The notes under the pieces: generated by a model
What the model was told of the DNA's origin: nothing
Database searches by the model: none
Seen by the model: only the letters and a program-made list of their open reading frames with translations
Source: Blasia pusilla
Taxonomy: Eukaryota; Marchantiophyta; Marchantiopsida; Blasiales
Direction of reading: 5' to 3'
Length of the DNA stretch: 64,000 nucleotides
NCBI GenBank assembly: GCA_050084515.1
Contig: CM114271.1
Location: 10,602,001-10,666,000 of the forward strand
Position numbers and translations under genes: made by a program
Part shown: piece after piece, positions 31,925 to 43,884 of the stretch
Layout of the letters: every line of letters starts with the position of its first letter
Position numbering within the stretch: the first letter of the stretch is position 1

Positions 31925-32110
31925 ATAGAGTAGGTAGTTCTACATTCTGACTTGTGTCTGTGACATGGATGATAAGAAGGCGACTAACGATGGGGCCACA
32001 TGAGCACCCGACCTTCTTGCTCTTAGCGTCCGAGAGATGTATGTCATGGTAGGTAGGGATAGATAGCTATCTAGAGTTAGAGGGACCTAACCACCATCTA
32101 GGGGGGCGAT

Positions 32111-32811
32111 TGGAGATATTTTGGTACTTCTTGTCTCGTTGTTTGGATCCCATGAGTTAGCATGGGATCGTGCGTATTTGCGTTTGTGTATATTGACAGC
32201 GATGTGTATGCGCACGACAACTGTCACGTCTTTTAGGATAGATTGGTGAGATCTAGTAGAGCGTCTTCGTGAGTAGTGGAGGACATGCTCAGTAAATCGA
32301 GGATGACATGCTAAGGCCCTTCGTTTCGGCTCATTTGGAGCCATATTGAAGAACTTACTATTTTAGGTAAGTACCATTTTGAGTGTATGATCAACTTTCT
32401 ATTTTTGATATGTAGCCCTTGACCTCTTACATCAGGTCAAGGGCCAAGGAGGTGACTTGGGAGCATAGGTTACCATGGAGAGAGCTTGGGAGAGGGGAGG
32501 GTATACCTAAAGGAGAGCTTGAGAGCTCATTCTCTCTTTGTTGAACCTCTTGGCATGAGGGGGCGGAGCTATGGTCTTGCTTGCCTTGTGTGTGTAACCC
32601 AAACCCACTCTCATTAGGAGAGTGGGTTTGGTTTGACGTTGAGAGAGACATGTGAGAGTGCACCAAATAAGCCAAATAGATGGCTCCAAATATGGCTCCA
32701 AATGAGCCGAAACGAAGGGGAAACCTGCTCTCTCAGGTTTCGCGAGGCCTCAGCAGGTCATCCTCGACCTACTGAGTCTGTCCTCCACTACTTACGAAGG
32801 CGCTCTACTGA
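32111..32811 (+). repeat. Family A terminal repeat and block with internal inverted arm
   Basis: A 109-bp terminal repeat (32111-32219) follows the purine tract GGGGGGCGAT. The middle block follows it (32222 to ~32650). At 32700-32811 part of that block recurs in inverse orientation (GCCGAAACGAAGGGGAAACC to CTTACGAAGGCGCTCTAC, complementary to about 32250-32330), forming a large foldback before the RT fragment. Confidence 0.75.
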
Positions 32812-33400
32812 AATGTTCTTTCATGCTCATCTGAAATGCTCTCTCTTGCTCATCCCCCCGGCGCCACTCCTGATCCACCTTGGTCATCAAGGTTAGCGGC
32901 TTCGCAACCGAATTGAAACCCTTGATGTACTGTTGATAGAAGTTTGCCAATCCCATGAATGCAAGAACTCGACTCACATCTGTAGGATGTGGAATGCGTG
33001 AAATAGCCTCTACCTTCGTCTGTTGCACACCAAGGCCCCCTGGGTATATTGTATGACCCAAGTACTCAATCTGGTCGTAGAAGAACTTGCACTTTCCTGG
33101 ATGTAGCTTCAGCCCATGTAATTGCAATCGTCGAAACACCTCCTCTAGATGTCGCTCATGCTCCTCAACCGTGGCGCTAAAGACTACGATGTCATCAATA
33201 TAACACCTAGCAAAATCCAGACCTGCCAAGATCCTATCCATGACCCTCTGAAACTCAACCGGGTGTTCTTTAACCCGAATGGTAAAAACCGCTTCTGGTA
33301 CAAACAATCCTTCCCGTGAGGATTGATGCCCCAAAATGCTGTCTTTTGCATGTCCTCCAATCTGATAGGGAGCTGATGGTATTCGGCTCGCAAATCCAAT
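32812..33400 (-). pseudogene. Gypsy reverse transcriptase palm and thumb fragment
   Basis: On the minus strand the fragment starts LDLRAEYHQLPIRLEDMQKT (first catalytic Asp in LDLRAEYH), passes a frameshift, and continues with the intact box CYIDDIVVFS, then GLKLHPGKCKFF, EYLGHTI, FMGLANFYQQYIKGF and the first residues leading to RNase H (DQEWRRGDEQERAF). It is bounded on both sides by family A terminal-repeat DNA, so it probably belongs to family A. No other RT palm of that family is present here to prove it. The left join at ~33400 falls within the short word AACTAGG. Confidence 0.82.
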
Positions 33401-33414
33401 GAACTAGGGGCGAT

Positions 33415-33540
33415 TGGAGATATTTTGGTACTTCTTGTCTCGTTGTTTGGATTCCATGAGTTAGCATGACATCGTTTGTGTTTGTGTGTGTGTTCGGTAA
33501 CAGCGATGTATGTTGTGTAGCGATGTGTATGCACACGGCA
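33415..33540 (+). repeat. Family A terminal repeat at the edge of the nest
   Basis: This 126-bp unit (TGGAGATATTTTGG to GCACACGGCA) follows GGGGCGAT and is directly followed by unrelated AT-rich DNA. It shows that the 126-bp unit can form the outer end of an element, which supports reading it as an LTR or LTR end. Confidence 0.82.
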
Positions 33541-34209
33541 TATCATTAAAAGAAGATGGGATTAGAAGAAATCTCCTAGGGTGTTAGCACCTATCCCTTC
33601 TATAATTAGCAAATATCATCTGGAAGTAATTAGAGGAAAATCTATCATCCGTGCATCCACTCGTAATTACAACCCCTGCAATATTCGACTTCGAGTACAA
33701 TATCTTACAGAATGCAAATTATTCGACAAGATTCTCAACCCTCGAATATGAATTTTTCATGTCGGATGGATATGAACTTTCCCAATTATTCTACCATGTT
33801 AATATTCTCATCGGCATGGAATAGATTATTATTCTCTACCATACTATTATGTGCCTTAATCTATGTTATTGTGGGAGAGTGCCTTTTTTATTTACAAATA
33901 TGTTTTTCTTGATACGTGACAAACAAACAATAAAAAAATGTTTCATATGTTAGGGACACAAAATTTTTTCAATTTGTGTGCAATATCATTATTAATATTT
34001 TCATAAAATATATACTAATAAAAATTATTCAAAATTTTTTTATTTATTATTTCTACAATATATTTTTTTATCGTTGGTAAATTTTTAATAATTTCCCCTC
34101 CAAGGTTTGCATTATTGACTAGTGTATTAATATTTTGGAAACTACACCGTATACTGATTACATTAAAAATGTGCATGAACTATGTAAATAACAATGTAAC
34201 ATCTCTTCC
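33541..34209. other. AT-rich spacer
   Basis: Very AT-rich intergenic DNA between the retroelement nest and the GC-rich upstream region of gene 1. No coding or mobile-element signature is seen. Confidence 0.5.
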
Positions 34210-37200
34210 GATACATAAAAGGACGCGGAAACCGCGGGACGCACGCGCGAGACACATCGACGTTAGTCAAAGCCTCGAAGGAGACTTCAGTGTGTTAAGG
34301 TAAATCTATGGAAAAGTCTGCGGGCCAGTGGAAAGGCGGACTGGTCACTGGAGTGTGGAGTCTGTGGACTGGACCCGCTGCCGTTGTGGTACTGAAGGTA
34401 GTAAGGGTAGTACGTGCAATACGCGTCGGGAGCCGAAAGCCAGATGGTGATCATCATGATCACAAACTGTGCCAGGTGGGCCTATTCTTCTTCCCTTGTG
34501 TCTCGTGTTGTACCCTGTGCAGAAGGTTCTAGATGCCTTGGGAGAACAGGGCGTTTCCTGGAATCCTGGGAAGAAAGACGGGGAGGCGAGAGGGAACGAC
34601 GACTTTGTATCACGGCGATTGGGCTCTGTGAGATCGATGCGCGTTTGCGAGATCCATTCCACGTCGCATTCGGAGCTGACTGTAGAGGCAGCGGATTTGC
34701 AGTGAGCTTCCTGCTTTCGGAGGGATTTTGTGAGCTGTTCGTGTCCAAATTGGTAAGTTCTTCCATCTTCCCGCCGTGGCGCGTGTTGTTGTTGGTATTG
34801 TTATGGCAGGCCGCCTCTGACGCACGGGACACGTGAAGGCGTTCTTGATGCACGGAGGCACGGTAGGATAGCTCACGAGTACGCTATGGTCCTGGTAGTG
34901 AAGTTCTGCGATTAGAAGCGAGAGGAACTCGGTTTAGAGGAAAGCCCGAGAAGGAGCGGCTGTGGCAACTGACCTAAAGACAACCTCGGAAGTCTAATAC
35001 CTCATTATCTTCCTTGGGTTTCAATTCCAGATCGGCAGCATCAGTGCCCGGGGACAGCTGTGCAGCCTGAAACGAATCGAACACAGAGAGAGGAAGGCGA
35101 GGATTTTGGTGTAATATTTTGAACGAAAGGTACTCTTCCTCTCTCCTTAGGGGTCGTATGCGCTTGCCTCAATCTCGCCAATCGATTGCCGGAAGCCTGG
35201 TTCGATAGGTTTGCTTTTGTAGTTGGTTGTTAAGTGGATCACATTCTGGTCCAACTCTGCCGCTTCTACTGATTTCTTCATCAACTTCGTCACTTCCTTT
35301 CAATAGAGAGCTTCGACAATTGAAGGGTGAGCATTCGTAATCGGAAAATCCTAGGATTCTCCTCACTTAAACTCGGTTGGCCGATTCACATCCCGATTTC
35401 ACCTGAGAAGGAGTAGAACACTACAGTCAGGAGACGTTGACTGTCTTTAACACACTTGATTAAATCCGATGGGATTGAGTGTAGCCAACACTTGACCTGT
35501 TGCTGTACGCGCAAATGATTGGCACTTTGGATAATGTTGAAGAGGGTGGTCTGACTATGAGCATTCATAAAATCGAGGAGACACGTGCTATGGAAATCGT
35601 GCGGCTGTGACTGTCTCGCAAGGTCTCATTGTATTCCTATCAAATCGCAATCTGTGACACTTCTATCCCCATCGTTTGCTCTACCCTTGTTGATATCTTT
35701 TCCAGATTCCAATATGCGTAGACACTCTCCAGAAGATTCGTGAATCGAAATGGAAAATTTTCGTTTTCCCTCTAGAACCCTCGGTAGACCTTCTCCCCGA
35801 GTCCCCTATTTTGTGTGTGGAGACTCTGAACTGAGTCCAAGGCTGGCACCAGGATGGTGAAATACCATGGTAAGAAATCACGATTATAAGTCCTCGGCCA
35901 ATACCGTTACCATGCCCATCGTGACATCCATTACATATTTCTTGAACTTCGGATATCTGCTGCTGTCACGAGGTCACTAACATATGCAGTCTTCTGAATG
36001 GTGTGGTCTTCACCAGACGTCATGATTGTGAGATCGTACTCCATGTTGAAACGTCGATCAGAACTGGATGTTTCTTACTTCGCTCTGCTTGAATGTTCAG
36101 GACAACGTCTTGAAGCCTGTCACACTTCCGTTTCGCTTGAAAAGCACGGCTAACTGCAGGCAGGAGAATAGTCCAATTGGCCTGGTTGTATCTAAGGTTT
36201 TTTTTTCGTTGACTTGAATGCACAGATTTTTCTGTTTACTAACTAGAGTGCTACTGTTGGAGTGACTACTATTGAAATGACCACGGTCATCTTCATCTAA
36301 AAAGTTCTTTTGAACATATGCCTGAGGTGTTTTCAAGCCTCACTATGTTATTGGTAGGGAGGGCAGCTCCTCCAAACATAACAGCACATAATGCTGCTGT
36401 CATGCATGCGCTCTAGGTGATCCTCACAACGAAGCAAATAGCTCAGATAGTGTGAGTGGCGTCCCAACATCTGGATCAGACCCATACTCCCACTCATTCA
36501 AGAAGTTTTGGAAGTGAAACTCCTCTCCAATCCTTTTTTAGGTGAGAAATGGCATGAGAGCACAAATTTTACCAATCTAGAAGCGTGACTCTGCACATTA
36601 TCAGACGGGTGGATCCCAGCTTTGCTCTGTGGCCTGTTGAAGTTACTTACCCTTGCCAGTCTTCAATATGTGACTTCCGAGGCTGAAAGCATAGCTGTTT
36701 CCCTCTTTGTCTCTGTAAATAAGCTTTTCCCTTCTACCCAAAGCTGGCTTAGATGTTTTAAACTCCTGTTCTTTATCCAGTTGAGTGCAAAACAATAAAT
36801 AATCCCCTAACACAATAGACATTTCGAAATGTTACGCAACCTCTTCAAAGAAATGATACAACAATCTGTCCAGAACCCAGCTTCTGACAAAAAAATACTG
36901 AGATTTGAAGATGGAATAAAAAGTTTAGCAGCATTCCTATTATTTATCCCCCTAGTATACAAGTTTTGAACTAATTTATCACTAAACTATGTCTTTAACC
37001 AGTTCTTCCGCAAGACTAAATTTCATCATCAACACATCATAGGTCAGGTGACATGTTCAATAAAGAGAAAGTCAGTGAAGAAAATATTCTGTTCGCTTCT
37101 TGCATGTCCATGTATATGCCCATCATGCTAAAGTCAAGTACTTGTAGAGCTTAGGTTTGGGTTACATTTGCTCACCAAGGTTTTGAATGTGCAGTTGAAT

Positions 37201-37284
37201 GGTTTCGTTGTGGCAGGGACACCTGATGACAACAATAACTTGGGTTTTGGCATGTGCAGAATTTTTTTGAAAGGGCTATAAAGG
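34210..37284 (+). promoter_or_regulatory. CpG-rich upstream region and probable 5' UTR exons of gene 1
   Basis: The stretch 34210-34870 is GC- and CpG-rich, with no convincing coding sequence on either strand. A splice-donor-like GGTAAGTTC at ~34752, an acceptor-like TTCAATTCCAG at 35032 and a donor-like AAAGGTACTC at ~35129 suggest non-coding 5' exons. The coding exon of gene 1 is preceded by the acceptor TGGCATGTGCAG at 37259, and an in-frame TAA stands just before the ATG. So the transcript very likely begins upstream and its UTR is spliced. The exact UTR exons are inference. The DNA between 35130 and 37259 has no recognisable gene and is read as intron. Confidence 0.45.
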
Positions 37285-38771
37285 ATGGTAGGGCTTGTTT
37301 TGGCAAAGGATTACTGTGGAGATCAAGGGATTGGTCAGGCCGTTGAGAAGTGTCCATTCCTTCGGAATATTGCAAAGCCTACCGTTTTTGCATTCAACAC
37401 TCATGTGACTACCGCTGTGAGTCTCTTTTCCCACTTCTTCAACTGCACTGACTCTCAATGTGCCTCTCTTAGCTATCATGACTATAGTTTGGTTCCTTCG
37501 AAAGATACGTGGTCACATTCATACAACACTGCCCTCTTTGATATTGTTTCCAACAGTTAGGAAGGATTTGTTGTGATACTTGGATGTCTCGTCCTTTCAT
37601 GAGGTTGGTACTTGGAGAGAGTTCAGTGACTTCCACTTTATCTAATGATCTTCTCTGCTTCTTCAGCCTAGGGGAGCTAGGGGACCAATATTTGAGGATG
37701 GACCCAACTTCGAGACAATGTTCAGCTTATTTCATGGTCGAGATGGAGTCGTACCTCTCCCAGAAAGGAATTCATTTGGTCTTGATACTTTTGATTCACC
37801 TGCTCCAATAAGCACAAAGTTCAACCCATTAGCAGCAGCTGCAGCATCTATCAGTATGTCCTTCGGAAGTGGAGGTGGACCTTTTGGATTTGAGGCCTTC
37901 ATGGCAAGTAACTTCAAAAAGTCAGTTGGAAGGAAGCAGAAGTCCAAGAAAAAGGAGCCAAAGTCTGAATCACCTTCTGATGTATGCGCCTCAACTTGTT
38001 GCCCATGATCAGTTCCTTTATCATTATTTGATATTAGCATATGCACAGCTTTTGCTCTCTGGTATTTTGCTCTCTCTCAAGATCCGTCCAACCAGGGCGC
38101 GGGGTCTATGGTCGCATGGCTACGACCGGCAAGACTTTATGAGTACAGTCTCTCTGGTATTTAATTGTGATAGATGAGCATCTTATGTCAACTTGGGGTA
38201 TGATTTGTCTCAGGGACAGTCACATGAAGCAGGTAGTGAATGGCTCACAACTGGAAATTGCCCAATCGCAAAATCATATCGCGCCGTTGGTGGGATTCTT
38301 CCTTTGATGGCAAAAGCCATGAAGCTCCCAGCTAATATGAAGTACAAATGCCCTCCAGCAATTGTTGCCGCAAGAAAAGCATTAGCTGGGACTGCAGCTG
38401 TTAAGACATTACGTCCACAAGCGCTACATACGAAAGTCCTGGCTATTGGTTGCCTGGGGATGATGTTGAACATACCCTTAGGTATGTATAGAGAACACAC
38501 AGTAAAGTTTTCCCCACAATGGATTCTTGCAGTTCATGCTACTGTACCATTTATCGCAATGCTAAGGAAAGCTGTGGTCATGCCGAAATATGCCATGGCT
38601 TTCACAATTGGATCTGCCATTCTGGGACAAGCTATCGGAGCTCGAGCTGAGAGGGCCCGGTTGCTAGCAAATGCTGCTAGTACCAATCAAAGCTGTGATT
38701 GTAAAGTGCTTGTGGCTGCTCCAACATCATCACTAGGAATCAATACTTCACCAACAGTGGCTGTATGTTAA
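37285..38771 (+). CDS. Conserved plant membrane protein of unknown function (gene 1)
   Basis: Three coding exons join without phase conflict: 37285-37416, 37667-37981 and 38214-38771 (introns 250 and 232 bp, GT-AG). They total 1005 nt, 334 residues. Exon 1 ends after CPFLRNIAKPTVFAF. Exon 2 begins PRGARGPIFEDGPNFET and has an alanine-rich stretch, GGGPFGFEAF and a Lys-rich patch. Exon 3 carries EWLTTGNCPIAKSYRAV, LKCPPAIVAARKAL, REHTVKFSPQW and MPKYAMAFTIGSAILGQ. Three hydrophobic segments near its C-terminal half (around VLAIGCLGMMLNIP, ILAVHATVPFIAM and AMAFTIGSAILGQAIG) suggest a membrane protein. I recognise the pattern as a plant-specific conserved protein but cannot name a function. The ATG is chosen because an in-frame stop lies six bases upstream of it and a good acceptor precedes both. 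Confidence 0.85.
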
Positions 38772-39000
38772 GTCAACAACAGCCAGCAGTTGAGGGCCAT
38801 GACATGTTCTTCCAACCCTTCCCACATTATCCCCAAAGTCCGTTATATAAAATTTAGTTCTAATTTGAAGAGATCTTCCTTTGTTCATGGCTCACTTTGT
38901 CTTAAAGTGAAGATTTGCCACCTTTTCCGTCTCAGATCCTCATTATTGTTGGATGCCTCTGGAACATTGATCTGCTCCTGAGGCATGTGTCAGAGGACGC

Positions 39001-39006
39001 AATAAA
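39001..39006 (+). terminator. Poly(A) signal AATAAA, gene 1
   Basis: AATAAA lies 230 bases after the stop codon of gene 1, a normal plant 3' UTR distance. It is followed by AT-rich DNA. The actual cleavage site cannot be seen. Confidence 0.4.
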
Positions 39007-39421
39007 AGTCATACCTGGAACATAATAAAATGATCTTGAATGATTGGAACAAGTTCTTCCCTCTGTACTTTGTTTGATAAACCAGATGGTCTAAGCAATG
39101 AAAGAACATCAATTCCGCCATCATAGTTGTGATGTGAAACTTATGCAATGTGATTGGCCTCTCATTATGTTCAGAGTTCATGGTGTGAGTTGTGCCCTTA
39201 AGTTTTTATTTAAACAGAAGGTATTCTGGACTGTATTCTGATTGCTGAAGATATTATCAGCAGAATGTCTCTTTCATTATGGGACCATCACTTGAATGTA
39301 GTTTGATTAATTAGTCTTACACATTATCTGTTGTCTGAGAATATCTCCATTCCTTGCTAGCTCCTTGTCGATGTCTTTATTGTACACTTTATTGTATCAT
39401 ATTTAACTATCCAATATGAAT

Positions 39422-39727
39422 TGTGCTGCTATTCACACTATTCATTTCATCTTTGTTTTTTTAGTAAAATAAACTGGCCTCCCTTTCTTGATGACTGGTG
39501 TGTAAATCCCCTTGTAATCAAAAACAATTTAACTCCATCCCTCACACTACTCATTTTGGAAAAAAATTCCCATTTTTACCCTACTCAAATCACTCATCTC
39601 CTCACCGAAGAAAAAATAGTACCCTCTCCTCTTCCCTCTGAATCAATCCCCTTGGCAATGCCGACTCTAGAGGTCTTCCAAAGTGGAATGCTTGTAAGTG
39701 CAATTGGATAGTGTGAATAGCAGCACC
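39422..39727. mobile_element. MITE with ~20-bp terminal inverted repeats
   Basis: GTGCTGCTATTCACACTAT at 39423 is mirrored by ATAGTGTGAATAGCAGCAC ending near 39727. The internal ~260 bp is non-coding. The TIR core GCTATTCACAC resembles PIF/Harbinger (Tourist-like) MITE termini. I could not establish the 3-bp target duplication with confidence. It lies ~650 bp downstream of gene 1, a common location for MITEs. Confidence 0.65.
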
Positions 39728-39729
39728 TT

Positions 39730-40930
39730 GTACGACAAAGTGTCACCATATAGATTGTACTCTCCACCATTGAAATAATCCATATCCTTACCCACACATA
39801 CTCCATATGATTTTGACCACACCTTTATAATTACATTGCTTAATATACAAATAAGCTCCAATGATTTCATCACATGACATATACACAAGCCCAATTACTA
39901 GACTAAAAAATAAATTCTCTTAAAGATTATGTTGGAAAGTTTTTTATTGCTCATAAGTTGGTCCCATTGTGCTCTCTTGGAACTCAAACATGTTGAAAAA
40001 GCATGACCAATATTTTCCCGGCATCTCCTTACATCTTGGTTGTAAGGTTTCATGGAGACTTATTGCATAACTATGGATTCAAATTGTTAATTATTTTGGT
40101 TTAAAGTAGATAATAACCCAATACGATTACCAATAAATTTGTTCAAAAATTTCCCCCGAATTTTCTTACAAAAATATCTCTATTGAGAGTAGCTAAGTTA
40201 TGATCCTAGAATTAATGAACATTTCTTCTTGAAAAATAATCACAAGGGGATGCGGAATGAGTCGGATGACTCCAAAGTATCAAAGATCAATATAGATTCC
40301 TCATAAATTCTCTATTAATTAGTCTCAAGCAATACATGTTGGCATAATATCCTTCCTATGGATTTCCATTTGAAAAATGTAGAGATTATGGATTTTATTT
40401 GAATTTTTAACATGAAAATTACCATTCTATATTCCAATAAGTATCCATCTATATGTAATACAAATACATTAGTAAACAAATGTGTTTCGCTCAGATTGCT
40501 CTACCACCATCTATATGGGACGTCTTGAAACACGCCCACGAATGTCCCCACCAATGTTGACATCTTTCTCGAGAGGAGTTCCGACTACCCGACGATTGAA
40601 GGCTTCCACATACATTTTCTTATCACCAGATCTCACAATGGCCCTTAAATAGAGCTCGTAAATCGAAGGACCCTTTTGCTTGGTTATACCTTTTGTCAGG
40701 AATATATGGGATGCTACAGTTTGTAGCATTGATCTTGCCTAATTTTATTGGCATGCCTCCACGAGTAATATTTTTTGGCATGTTTGTGATGACCTTGAGG
40801 AGGAATGGACACTCTCGGTTCCACTTGTATTTGGGCAATGGACATTTTCATGAATGTTCAATCCCTACACAAGCCAAATTGTCAATTGATGGAGAAAAAC
40901 CGAACGCTTAAGCGAACAATATGGCAATAT
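39730..40930. other. AT-rich intergenic DNA
   Basis: No gene or repeat structure is recognised. Short frames near 40500-40910 on both strands lack domain content. Confidence 0.4.
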
Positions 40931-41345
40931 GTCGGAATCCGACAGGTTGCAACACCCAAGAACCTCCTATTGCAACCCGTCGGAATCGGACGGGTTGGAA
41001 GTAGGAGACAAGTTTTTTGACCAAAATCTACCTGCAACCTGTCGGATTCCGATGGGTTGCAATAAGAATTTTGTTAGAAATAACAACTTGCAACCCGTCG
41101 GACTTCGACGTGTTGAAAGTAGAATCTGGTCACGAAAAAACTCTTTGCAACCCGTTAGAATTCAATAGGTTGCATCTGTCTGCAACCCGTCGGATAACTA
41201 CCCATTGCACAAAAAAAAATTGGATCTAATTGATTTTGCAACCTTTCGAAATCCGACAGATTGCAGACTAATGTAACTTGTCGATTCTGACGGGTTGTTT
41301 AACCTCTAGAGTTTTCAGGCTATCGGATTCTGACGGGTTGCAACC
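40931..41345. repeat. Cluster of ~30-bp palindromes around GTCGGAATCCGAC
   Basis: Variants of the palindrome TTGCAACCCGTCGG paired with CCGACGGGTTGCAA occur at about 40931-40952, 40970-41000, 41032-41063, 41089-41116, 41145-41175, 41180, 41237-41265, 41272-41298 and 41320-41345. Each copy is its own inverted repeat with a few mismatches. They are separated by 15-40 bp of unrelated AT-rich sequence rather than arranged as a perfect tandem array. Further copies occur at ~43569-43600, 43635-43665, 43683-43710 and 45050-45075. Confidence 0.85.
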
Positions 41346-41562
41346 TCACATTTCGACCACATTTATTTTGCAACAGTTTCTACCTGTGAGCAAGAAAGGA
41401 GAAAATGTTGAACTCACCTGACGCATAAAGTTTCCCCGTTGTCTCATATATACAGTCCACCAACTGAGCCAAGAATACAACTCTTTATATTTTTCCTCAA
41501 TTGCATGCTTCCTCCACCACACATGAAGCTCTTATTGCAACGTTGTAGTAGAGCAACATGCT

Positions 41563-43415
41563 CTATTCTCTTATTCTCCTTGCTGCAAGATTTCGTGTAG
41601 CGAGTAACGGACTGTTGCCAATGGAAAGTATCCGACCTTTCCCTTTCCGGTTAAACTTCTCCATCCGAGAACACTTCTTTGATAGCAATCCATCATGGGT
41701 TTGAATTTTTGCCATGAACCCATAAATTTCAAGAGGTGGCCTTTTGTTTTCCTTCACCGCCTCCAATGAGAGTAACCAACACATCTTCAAGCTGCCAACA
41801 TCTTCTACTTTTACGTCACAAACAAAAATGTTTTTGAGTCCCTTCTCCACATAGTTGTAAACGTATGCACCCATGGTCAACCATCCATTCAACACCCTAT
41901 AGCAAATATCAAAGCTAATCCTGCTCCCAAATAGATCTTCTCCCTCCCTCATCCTGTCAATAAGATCCAGGCTGCTAGACGGCCCTATAGTAGAAATTTT
42001 GAAGACATAAGCTCTAGATCCCTCCCCTCCTTGACCCATGAATTGCCATCTCTAAAGACATGGAAACCAGGAGTTTGCTTTGATCTTGGCGATTGTATCC
42101 ATCTCTACGGTCTTTCCTGAACCATAAAGTATTCTTATCTACCGCAGCAAGTTCCTGAAGCATTTAGGATCATCAAGAAAGGCCAGATTTTCCCAAAGTT
42201 ATTTTTCCTCAGCTGGTGTGATCTCCCCTTGGCCAGATATTTGGAGCACTTGATCATAGATTTGTGTTGCCCTTGTGAGTTTGATCACTCTAGGCTTAGA
42301 TCCCGGTGAGTTTTTATATACCCTTGCCACTTTCTTGGCCACATCCTCCTTGATGTGTCTGTGAATGGCATGTGTGATAGGATGAGTATGAGATCCAACA
42401 TGAACACACAACCTGGTGTACATGGACATAAAATTGTAGTCATGCACTAGGAAAAAAATGTAAGCGGGACACGCTCTAATGCAAAAAGGGGAGGCTTGAT
42501 AATGAGGACATCGATGGCCACCCGACGATATGGTTGTACCGACCGCATAAGGAGTTTCTACATTTGGGGGGATTTTGAGGTATTGACTATCCCGTTTCGC
42601 TCGAGGAAAGGACATCCATGACGTCTACACTCAAAGGCTCCAACGTATTGGCGACGAGACACAATCCAAGGACCACTTGGATTTGAAGCACTTGTCCGCT
42701 GTAGTCTAGACCATCGATGACAACCGGATTTTCTGTCCATACCCTTCAAGCGTCCTCCATCTTTCTTATGAGTAGGACCAGCAAGTGAAAGCAACTCAAA
42801 AATACAATTTCCATCACATGTGGTTGGCAGCTCATCCACATGAATGTATTTGAACATTTTCAAGGGTAGAGATAAAAGCAAACTATTCCCCGAAACTCGC
42901 AGCAGGAATGAGTAAGCGCTTGTCGGGTCTAATATGTTTCAAACAAATCCTATGAGATTGATGAGATCTAGAATGTCTTCAGTTTGATCCATATTGTCAT
43001 GAACTTGTGAGTTTGGAGTCGATACAGGATTGGCACAAGGAATGGTATCAAACATGGAGCTCACAACACTCGTAGGTTTCAGACTGTCGACATGAGTAAG
43101 AGTGGGCTTCAAAGGTAGGCCATAAACTCTGAATTTTCCATTGGAGTAAGATAAGAGATTCCACACTTTGGAGTCTCCAATCTCTAGCTAGACTATTTCG
43201 CCTATCACGTCATCCGTTTCATCAACCTTGACATCCTTGGAAACGAAGATGGTTCCAATTTGGAGAAGAAATCGGAGTGAGAGGAAACGTTCTTCAACAA
43301 GTATATGAGAGTCAATAGGTTGGGCTCCAATTGAGGAAGGGCTGCTAGATGACTGCCACATGTGAGCTTCACATAATTTTCCATTTGGATCTGACTGTAG
43401 ATATGATTCGATCAA
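41563..43415 (-). pseudogene. Decayed long frame with C-x4-C motif (possible MULE-like transposase)
   Basis: On the minus strand, one frame runs 43415-42558 with stops only at 43188 and 42939. A second continues 42615-41563 with stops near 42199 and 42100. A single frameshift at ~42600 would join them into one ~600-codon protein. At the junction lies YVGAFECRRHGCPF, which resembles the FFCPNESCAFQ block of the + strand frame at 44070. Later parts read HRHIKEDVAKKVARVYKNSPG and LWENLAFLDDPKCF. I do not recognise the family. The Cys-pair motif next to the SWIM-like frame makes a MULE-type transposase the best guess. Confidence 0.4.
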
Positions 43416-43884
43416 AAAGGAAAAAAAAAAGAATGAGAATGTTTAATTTATAGTGAATAGTGTCTGTTTATATTCTAATAGAAGATCTCTAAAAGGCGGT
43501 TGGTAGTTAGGTTGAACCATCGCCAACTGACTGGACCAACCGGAAAGGAATATTTGTACATCCTTTCACTTGGATTACAACTCGTCGGACTTTGGCAGGT
43601 TGCAGTGTGGCTATCTTTGATCGAGTCACTTACCGACTGCAAACGCTAGGACTCTTACGCGTTGCAAGGAGTGTTTTTGGTGAACCCGCCGGATTCCGAC
43701 ATGTTACAATTGAAATTGAAAAGTTGCTTGGAGACCAGATAAGTACCTTGACTTGATGCAAGTTCAACGTCAACATCGAGGAACAAACCCGATGATTGAT
43801 CTGGATGATGAAATCACCCCACCTAGGTATTCGGAGACACTAGATAGCTCCCAAATTTAAGTTGAAGTAACTTCTGCAAAATCA

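Noticed and set aside
39421-39711. A 96-residue gene
   Set aside because: The frame starts without ATG and lies entirely within the MITE bounded by inverted repeats.
40931-41345. Ordinary tandem minisatellite
   Set aside because: The spacers between palindromes differ in length and sequence, so the palindrome and not a longer unit is the repeated object.
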